From Chinchilla lanigera (Eukaryota; Chordata; Mammalia; Rodentia; Chinchillidae), in contig NW_004955472.1 in the NCBI RefSeq assembly GCF_000276665.1, positions 5,237,071 through 5,301,070 on the forward strand: 64,000 nt of DNA. The letters run 5' to 3'. The position numbers and the translations under genes are program-made. Positions 56,340-64,000 of this stretch are shown piece after piece. The notes under the pieces are model-generated. The model had not been told where the DNA came from. It worked only from the letters and a program-made list of their open reading frames with translations, and ran no database searches. The stretch's first letter is position 1. Every line of letters begins with the position of its first letter.

Positions 56340-58494
56340 TAGAAAATCTTTAAGTCATTACTTAAATGTGTGCATTCTCAGTACAGTTATTTTAGATAAA
56401 CTCCTTCATAAAATGTAGCTATTATACAACATCTAGTGAGTCAATGTGTTTGATTCTCTCCTAGTTTTTGACATCATTTTGATTTATGCATGTACAAAAT
56501 GAAATTATTTGTTACTATATCAATATACAGGGATATACAACTGTTTATTACTGTAAATATAAATTCTTGAGAAACTATAAGTACAAAAAATTTTTCTTCC
56601 TATTTGTTTACTTCATGTAAACTAACCATGACTTTCTCCAGTTTGATCTCAAATACTTTAAAACTATATGCATATATAAACTATATGCAATTTTATGTAA
56701 ATTTAAAATATTGATATACATATAACTATAACAAGAACACTGCAATAAATAAGTAGAAAAATATTTTTGAAGTTCTCTTGTACATTGTTTTTCATTGCTT
56801 TGTGTTATTTGTTTGCTAATTTGAGAGCATGACAATGTTTAATTTCATATTAGCAAGAGAATAAATAAGATAGTAATGTATGCCACATAATGATTTTTCT
56901 GAATGAAACTTGGCTTAAATTAGGGAGCACAATAAATATAAAATTCAGTATGAAAGCAAAACCAGATAGGATTTATGACAGTCTTTTCTACCTATAAGAA
57001 TAAATTGGTCTGTTCCAACTGCAGAGAATATCTTTCATGTAAATGATATCAGTGTAAATAAGTAATGGTTTTCTAGATAACTTATGCTTTGTACTGCAAA
57101 TAGCCTATATTTATAGTGATTATGTAGCAAAAGAAATGAAACAGTGCATTCATGTTTGGTAAATGTATGCAATTTATTAGTTTGAGCATGAATTCAATTT
57201 ATTTGTCATATTGACTTACCAGAGTATGCGTGGTTTATACAGACTTTATTTATCTGGAGGAGAAGCAGAGTAGCTATATTTTTCAATATTTAAATCCAGA
57301 ATTAAAACCTACTGTGATAATTTTTGATCAACACTAAATTGTAAAGCATTTCTGTATCAACTATTTCTCTCACCATGAGAAAAGAAACAAACTAGTTGTA
57401 TAAGATAAATCACCATTTTTTTTCTGTGAAGGATTTTAATAAACTCATGTAATTTATGTAACATGTGCTCATCAATCACTAATTACTTTTAAATTGTTAT
57501 GTTTCTTTTCCTTTCTTGCTCTATTTGTGGCTCTATTTATTAATATTTTGAAGTAGCTTTATAATATAATTCCATGTAGAAGCACCATATCAATAGTGAA
57601 GCAAACAATTCAGAGCCTATTCATATTAAATTAAAATAATACTTTAAGGGTTTAAAATTTTATACTCAGTAGATTACAAATGGAACTGATCATAAATCAT
57701 TTAAAGTACAACTATGAATACTATCTTTTAATTAATGTCTGGAAATCGGCTTATCAGGAGTGTTTTGTTTAAAATAATCTCTTCAAGTTGATCGGTAGAG
57801 TGTGAGAGGACTGAATAGTGAGCACTAATATATTCAATATTTTAAAAATAAGCTTTCAGTTCAATTGTGGGTAGTGACTGCGGATAACAGGCCTACGTCT
57901 GTATTCAAATATGATCTAAAAACTTCGCTCCAGTTTGGCTGCATAGCTCTTACCAGAATAACCTTCGTGGAGATAACAACTATCAATTTCGGGATAAGGG
58001 GCCTATGTGAAAGAACTAGAGAAGAAAAAAGCAGAAGCAGGCACAAAGAAGAAGGGAGCTGATCCTTGGAAGAACGGCGGGACTGTGTCAGCTTCTCACG
58101 TGTTTACACCTTCCAGCCTAGAGCAGACCCAAGGAAGCAACATTGAAGGCAGTAAGAATAATACCGGACAACTCAGAATTATTCTGCCTTGGAGAATCAG
58201 ATAATAGAGTTAAGAGCACCTGTACGTATAAGAATATAAAGGTGAAATTCCAAAATGGTTAAAGCCGGTGATCTGCGTACACCATGTTCTGTGTGTAGTC
58301 ACTTCCCAAATATATGGCAGAACCCTTAACCACTTATGAGTGAAGCTGAGATCAAATGGCCTATATAGAATAATTGAAATCTGAGCTGCTACCCTTGACG
58401 GGGCGATGTTTATGGATTGATTTTAGTCTACTTAGAACATCAACACTTAGGAAAACCACAGCAGGATCGAGATTTCCTGCAATAGATTATTCAC
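56340..58494. other. No recognisable feature (right part possibly L1 5' region)
   Basis: AT-rich to about 57840. From 57860 to 58260 the sequence is purine-rich ('agagaagaaaaaagcagaag') and may be the 5' side of the L1 fragment that follows, but I cannot confirm it. Confidence 0.35.
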
Positions 58495-58770
58495 AGTGTC
58501 CAAGATAGCATGCAAGGTTTTTCAACATATAAAAGAAAGAAATCCATAAAATTTGACCTACTCTTATGATAAAACACAATCAAAGGAGACCAACTGCTCA
58601 ATAACTTAGAATAGACTGAGAAGTGTTTTAAAACAGCTACTATAATGATTCTGAATATCGTAAAATGAAATATATAAGGAGAGGTGAAAAGATTGAAAAT
58701 TGAAGCAAAGTATTAAAAATAGAAATTCTAGGACTAAAATATTCAGAAATATTATCTCAATAATATAACA
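58495..58770 (+). mobile_element. Old LINE-1 fragment, sense, ORF1-side
   Basis: 'tgttttaaaacagctactataatg' matches L1M 'tttaaaacagctattataaatatg'. Also 'aaaagattgaaaattgaagc' and 'aaatagaaattctaggactaaaa' match 'atagaaattctggagctgaaa'. No frame survives. Confidence 0.6.
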
Positions 58771-59138
58771 TAAATCCTAGATCCACCAAAGTATAAAAAA
58801 AAATACCATTCCTTTTCAAAACTTTGAAATAGTTTATATGGACACAAAGTTCATTATCTTATCCTAAATTACTTAGGCAATTCCCCTTCACTTCATAGGA
58901 TAATGAGAAACAACAAACCTTCATTACATTTCTTCTACCAGTTCTTTATTCAAATTAAGTTCATACGGCAAATAGCTTAGTCACTTGATTAAAGCAGCTG
59001 AGATCTTCCCAACAAATATTTAACTATTTCATATGTTGTAACTGGTTGTGTTTCTGATCAAGAGCATTACTCTGTTCTTTATATATTATCATTTCAGAAC
59101 TGAACCTAAATTAAAAGTAAAAATAATCATAACCTGTA
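58771..59138. other. No recognisable feature
   Basis: Unassigned AT-rich sequence. Confidence 0.4.
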
Positions 59139-59235
59139 GCAACTTAGTGAAACTCTGCCTCAAAATGAAAAAGTAGAAACAGCGGCTGATGATGTAGCTG
59201 AGTGCACAGACCCTCAATGCAATCCCCAGGTCTGA
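59139..59235 (+). mobile_element. B1-ID fused SINE fragment (B4-type), sense
   Basis: The B1 3' part 'gcaacttagtgaaactctgcctc', then 'aaaatgaaaaagtag' linker, then the ID part 'ggctgatgatgtagctgag' and 'atgcaatccccagg'. This sense order confirms the B1-then-ID architecture inferred from the antisense copies. Confidence 0.75.
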
Positions 59236-59385
59236 AACAGAATGGTGTTTCATAATTCACAGGCAGTGTGTCAAATCTTTGGAAGGAAAAGTAAATAACT
59301 ATGTATAAAGTAAAGATAACAGTGTAAAGTATTAGAGAGAATTTCCAAGATGGACAAAAAACCCTACCGCCAAGTATATATCCAA

Positions 59386-59440
59386 ATGTCATGGTATCAG
59401 TATCAAAATAAAGAGCTATCCATGTAGGTAAACAGGAAAC
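59386..59440. repeat. Copy A of a 55-bp direct repeat
   Basis: 'atgtcatggtatcagtatc...gtaggtaaacaggaaac'. It differs at only four of 55 positions from 60300-60354, 914 bases away in the same orientation. The neighbouring sequence shows little similarity. Confidence 0.92.
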
Positions 59441-60299
59441 CACGGTCCTTGTCTAAGTCAGAATATTATATATACGTGCTAGGGCAGTAAAGTGGGTTCC
59501 TGGTTGTTACAACTGCTCACTGTGAGCTTCAAGATTATGATGGTAAAGAGACTGGCATTGAAAAAGTGAGGAATTACAGTCCTGTTATTTCTTTGGGTTG
59601 AACTTCAGTCTGAAGCTTGGATTGGCTGTCACAAGCCCAATGGAACACTGTACAGTTTAGCTAAGCAACCTGCCTTCGCCTCCCGTGCATCTCCAGTGCC
59701 CCTCAGGCAGTAACCAGGACGGTGATGGATGGTGTCTTACTCGTAAAGGTCATGTAATCCCCGAGAAAAGTTACCTAAGCCTTGGGTATGTGGTAGAAGA
59801 GGTGTCTCCTTCAATATCTGCTAAAGGACACGAGCTCATGAGGGGCTTCTTTATATAAAAGTAAAAAATCATGGTCTATGTAGTTCTATGAAACATTTTT
59901 GCATATTCATAGTACCTCACACCTGACGTTATGGATTTCAATAAGACTCTCTCATTGAAATTTGGCTGAATGATTCTTTAATTATTACAGACCCATTAGA
60001 AAAGTTATCACCTATGTCATTTGCTCTATGTATTACGTGTATTTCTTTGATTAGTTTTTATATTTCCTTCCACAGAGTAGGGATAGAAGCTACAAAAGAA
60101 AAAGAACCATGATTTTTATAGCCTTGTCAGAGCTGAGCAACAGTGCTCTCTTCAGATAGTGGTTAGTAGGAACTGGTTGACCGAGCAGGTATTTGGTGTC
60201 CGTTCGCTGTTAACACTGCTCGCGCACTGCTGACCTGCTTCAGTCTGACTCTGGTTGTCTCTTCCCGTTGATGGGAAGATATACCAATAGCCACATACC
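59441..60299. other. No recognisable feature
   Basis: Sequence between the two direct repeats. No gene or repeat recognised. Confidence 0.4.
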
Positions 60300-60354
60300 A
60301 TGTCATAGTATCAGTATCAAAATAAACAGCTATACATGTAGGTACACAGGAAAC
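60300..60354. repeat. Copy B of a 55-bp direct repeat
   Basis: 'atgtcatagtatcagtatc...gtaggtacacaggaaac', partner of 59386-59440. Weak similarity may extend a few bases left ('atataccaatagccacata' against 'agtatatatcca'). Confidence 0.92.
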
Positions 60355-60559
60355 CTGTTTTTCTTAAGTGTGCATTTCCACGGAGGTCTTAAAAATAGTA
60401 AGATATAGGTGAAATCTATTCATGTAAATCAAGCTTTTTGGTAGACATTATCACCATGAAATATATTCATTTAACAGATTGTTGTCAATTTTCATACCTT
60501 TATCCCCCTCTCCCTTTCTTCCTCATTTTGCTTTCCTCAGCCCTGTATTCAGAAGTCTA

Positions 60560-61000
60560 TCTCCTGGTTTACTGTCCTCTGTCCTACTTTTTTAATTGAT
60601 TATTTATATATTTTTTGCTTTGTTTGTTTGTTTTTGGCCTAAATCTTAAATACAATTTCATGCTGGCTTGGAGTCATGAATTTCTCTAGTTCACAGTATT
60701 ATGGAAGGTCCATATTTCTCCCTTGCTTTTCTAGGATAGTTTTTCAGTATCTGTTAATGTTGGTTGGCAATTATTTTCCTTTCAGACCTGAGAAAACTTC
60801 CTTCCGAGCCCTCCTGCACTTACAGGTTTCTGTTGAGAACTGTGATTGTAATTCTGATTAGTTTGCATTTATAAGTGATTTGGCTTCTTGCTAACAGATT
60901 TTAGTATTGTTTCTTTGAATTCCTAGCAATTTAATTCTTCTATGCTGTGAGGAGGTTCTTTCTGGTCAGAATTATTTGGGCTTCCAATCTTGCAGAATTA
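60560..61000 (-). mobile_element. Old LINE-1 inter-ORF fragment, antisense (tentative)
   Basis: 'ggtttctgttgagaactgtg', 'attctgattagtttgcattt', 'tttggcttcttgctaacag', 'tattgtttctttgaattc' parallel the antisense L1 text 'tttctgctgagaaatctgctgttagtctgatgggctttccttt'. Strongly diverged. Confidence 0.45.
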
Positions 61001-61149
61001 ATTAGAATCAAGTCTGGCAAGAAATATGATTTTAAAAATAAATTCCATGTTCAGTCCATCTTGTTTGGGCACTCTGCCGGTGACTGAGCTGCAATCAGAA
61101 TCCTGCTTATTTTTTCTTTTTCAGTTATTATTATTAATTATTATTTTTT

Positions 61150-61255
61150 TAAACTTTTGAATTTTTCTTTTAAGGCAGTCTCACTAAGTTGCTGAGGCTG
61201 GCCTTGAACTGGGATCCTGCCTCAACCTTCTCAGTACCTGAGATCATGGGATGAG
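61150..61255 (-). mobile_element. B1-type SINE fragment, antisense
   Basis: 'aaggcagtctcactaagttgc', 'tgaggctggccttgaactgg', 'gatcctgcctcaacc', 'cctgagatcatggga'. The 'aagttgctgaggctgg' phrase is typical of the B1 half of B1-ID elements. Confidence 0.75.
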
Positions 61256-61859
61256 ATCTTTGATACTGACGTCTGAGTCAGGAAACTCGTTTTGCATCTA
61301 CTTCATCTGCTTAGGATTCACATGTGCGTTCATATGCATAGCCCTAGGTCGCTGATCTGCTTTTTCCTCCTTATCCCAGTGACATTACACTGTATTCACT
61401 TCAGATATGTAATTTGATGTGTCAACATGAAATTGTCACTGCAATCAAGATTAAAAAAATAATTTCTCTCACCTCAAAATTTTTGGATGCCCCAGCAGAC
61501 CTAGGAAATCATGGACCTACTTTTGTCACTAGGTCACTATAGATATTTTACATAGCATCATAGAGCATGTGCTCTTTTGTACCTTATTACACAAAAAGCA
61601 CATACTCTACGATCATTGAATACATCAATACTTTGCCCATTTTTACTGTTCTTATCCCATTGTATGAGATGTTTTCTTTAGATAACGGAGAATAACGTAG
61701 TTTAGTGGTATATCTTCTAGCTGACTGGTAGCATCCACATAATTTATTGCACTGGTAAATCCTTATTAATTTATTTTTTAAATTTATAGGCAAAATTATG
61801 TATGTTTCCTCTCTAAGACATTGTTTTGAAGTACATTTCCTAAGGTGAATGTGAGGCAA

Positions 61860-62560
61860 TAGCTAAATTTATCTAATTAACATATACATCACCCCAAATA
61901 GTTGTCTTTTTTCAGTGAGAATGTTTCGCGTCCACTCTCTCAGTGTTTCTATAAAATGTATTGCTAGCCACAGTCACTATGTAACACAGTAGATTTCTTT
62001 AACCTATTCTTCTTGTCATACTTTAGACCAAAAATGTCCCCAAAAGTCTCATTGATAAGGGTGAGGCTTGTTTAGAGGAATAACTGAGGCTGGGATCTGG
62101 AAGAGTATTTTTTTTTTGTCTCTGCCTCCTTGCGTCCTTCTCCTCTTCCGGGCCACCACGGTTCGAGCAGTTGTCCGCCAGCCTGCCTTTCCGCAGGGGC
62201 TTCTGCCTTAGCGTCAGCTGATCAGGGACTGACTCCCCCTAAACAGTGAGACAAACAAAACCACTCTGTAAGCCGTGGGTGGGAAGTACTGTGTCCCAAC
62301 ATAGCATCAGTTCTTCAAGTGCCTTAGCTGCTGATACCTACCATTCCCCTCTCCCTACCGTGAAGTCCACTATTTTAGATTCAGAAATATGGGAGATCCA
62401 GTGCTGTGTCTTTCTGGGCCTGGCTTACATCACTTAACATATCATCTTCTAGTTTCATCCATCCTACTGTGAATGACAGAATATCCTTCTCTTCCATAAC
62501 TGAAAAGTGCTTCATTACATGTGTGTGTCCTTAAGAGTAATTCATTCTTAATCTATCTAG
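61860..62560 (-). mobile_element. L1 3' UTR, antisense, split by an LTR
   Basis: Left part (61860-62026): 'aacatatacatcaccccaaat', 'gctagccacagtcactatgta' and 'ttctttaacctattcttc' match antisense L1 3' UTR. Right part (62331-62560): 'ctaccattcccctctcccta', 'tgtgtctttctgggcctggc', 'ttacatcacttaacatatc', 'tttcatccatcctactgtg' continues the same UTR. The LTR-like block between them therefore interrupts one L1. Confidence 0.7.
62027..62330 (+). mobile_element. MaLR-like LTR, sense, diverged
   Basis: 'accaaaaatgtccccaaaag', 'aagggtgaggcttgtttag', 'tctgcctccttgcgtcc', 'ctgatcagggactgactcc', 'agtgagacaaacaaaacc', 'gggaagtactgtgtccc' follow the MaLR order, ending like the LTR at 31643-31990. Boundaries approximate; no target duplication seen. 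Confidence 0.58.
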
Positions 62561-64000
62561 CTATGTTAAAAGTTATAGTGCAGAACGAAGCAAAGTCAAT
62601 TAATTGATCTAGGTAAATCATGCTCACTCTTATTTCAGCTGCTATAAAGTGAAAATAAAGATCTATGGATAATTACTACAAAGTATCATTCAATTAAGAT
62701 TGTAGCTTTCAGTGAAGACCTAATCTTAAGTATGAGCAATTAAGAGGAACTATTTTACAGATAAAAATTGGGTATGAAAGTCTGAAAAACAAAGTGGAAA
62801 GAGTTTTGAAGTCTTCCTGCAATATTACAGCACTTGAAGGACAGTGAGAATGAACTGCCATAGATTTTCATTATACTCAAAAATAAATAATTTAATCCCT
62901 GTGCTCTTTTTCTGTAAGTCTGTAATAACCTCTCAAGCTAGTATCACATATATCTTAATCAATTTCCTGGCTGCATGATTATTCTATATAATGTACTTCT
63001 TTCAAGGAACTGCTGTGCAATTTTAAAATCTCAGGGCACAAAAGCATTATATAGCCCCTCAAAATGTATGTTCCAATCATGTATATATTTTCTTATCACC
63101 TTGAATAAAAATTGAGCATGTTGTTGGAATGCATATTGATGAATCCCGAAAGCTATTGGAGGACCACACTTTTTTCTATTTTTAGGTAATATGTTTTAAA
63201 GAGTATTGCAATGAGAATCTTGTTTTTTGTCTCTAGTATTTTAGTTTTGGTGGAGAACTTACTGACATGTGAAGTAGCTAAAACAACCAAAAAATTTGTT
63301 GAAGACAAAGAGATACATTTTATTTTATTTATTTTCATTAGTATGTAATATTGTGTGTGGTTTTGGGGCATAATGTTAATAAATATTCTTTAAAAATATC
63401 AATGTTTCAGAAATAATGGGTTTCAGATGTAGAGAAATTAAGAAAGTTTCCAAGTAAAGATATACGATGACTAATTTAGTCAGAACAAATAAATCTGATT
63501 GGCTTCAATGGGAAGTCTTACCACTCCAGTTATTTAAATTAGAAAAAAAATGTTATTTGAATTTGATGTATGTAATTACTATACAGTATTTGCATAAGTT
63601 AATCAAATTTTTCCTTTTGATAGTCACAGACGTATATGAGATTTTGCAGCTGCTGTCATGAGATGCTTTGTTATAGTCTAAAGAGCATAAGCTGTTTTCC
63701 TAGTTGAAACTGGGAGAATAGATCAGTTATGTACATCTGGCTTTCAGATATTTTAATACATCTGAATGTAACAGAATTATAGTATAAAAAATGAAAATGC
63801 AATTTTCAGAAAGTTTGGTTATTAAATTCCATATATTAAGGTGATTATATATATATAATTTTGATTTCTATCTCCTATTTTAATTTTATACCAAGAGATC
63901 TTTTTGTAACAACACCTATTTTCCTCACAAGTGAAGTAATCTTGAGCAAATCTATTGAATATATTTTCAGTAATTTTTCTTTTCTGCTACTTGTTTTGCT
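62561..64000. other. No recognisable feature
   Basis: AT-rich unassigned sequence to the end of the window, with a short (TA)n at about 63846-63858. No coding signal. Confidence 0.4.

Noticed and set aside
1..64000. Bacterial or phage-type defence or biosynthetic system
   Set aside because: The sequence has rodent SINEs, L1 and LTRs throughout, with no long frames, operons or ribosome-binding sites.

Overview
This window reads as non-coding mammalian nuclear DNA. It is AT-rich, has no long open reading frame, and shows no exon, conserved RNA gene, operon or CRISPR array that I can support. Open frames are all about 200 codons or shorter. The longest lies over a dead DNA-transposon transposase; several others lie over LINE-1 ORF2 remnants, microsatellites or an assembly gap. 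The SINEs point to a rodent. There are tRNA-derived ID elements (GGGCTGGGGATTTAGCTCAG heads, A-rich tails), 7SL-derived B1 elements with the rodent-type internal duplication, and fused B1-ID (B4-type) elements. The ID variant (GCCTGGCAAGCG...TGAGTTCGATTCC) does not look like the mouse/rat consensus, so I favour a non-murid rodent, possibly castorimorph. That placement is inference only.

Layout. 1-4 kb: unique DNA, an ID dimer inside a B1-type element, a sense LINE-1 3' end, a 176-base run of N and one ID. 4.1-7.3 kb: an antisense L1 (3' UTR and ORF2) with a B1 and a (TG)n. 7.5-17.6 kb: mostly unannotated sequence with a purine tract, an L1 fragment, a B1-ID, a MaLR-like LTR, a 55-bp tandem duplication, a young ID and a MIR. 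17.6-27.7 kb: a dense nest of antisense L1 pieces broken by an ERV1-like solo LTR, a MaLR LTR with an exact 5-bp target duplication, an ID, a B1, a B1-ID and three copies of a lineage-type L1 3' end. 27.9-28.1 kb: a CpG-rich patch. 30-36 kb: nested MaLR LTRs, a Tigger-type MITE split by a B1, and a composite microsatellite. 36.8-43.2 kb: MIRs, an ID, B1s, a B1-ID, an old LTR and antisense L1. 45 kb: a further LTR. 48-51.6 kb: an antisense L1 interrupted by an almost complete Tigger (pogo/Tc1-mariner) transposon with TA duplications. 52-56.3 kb: B1s, a (TA)n, a short hAT-type MITE and an ID. 58-62.6 kb: L1 pieces, B1-IDs and an LTR inside an L1 3' UTR.

No genes act together here. The content is a record of successive insertions, and several nested cases give relative ages (L1 older than Tigger; L1 older than MaLR LTR; Tigger MITE older than B1). 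I found no convincing undescribed biological system. The best leads are the hAT MITE at 54988-55217, a family I recall as patchily distributed in vertebrates; the tandemly duplicated L1 3' end at 18208-18665; and several local duplications. All repeat-family names are from recognition by eye and have not been checked against a repeat library.
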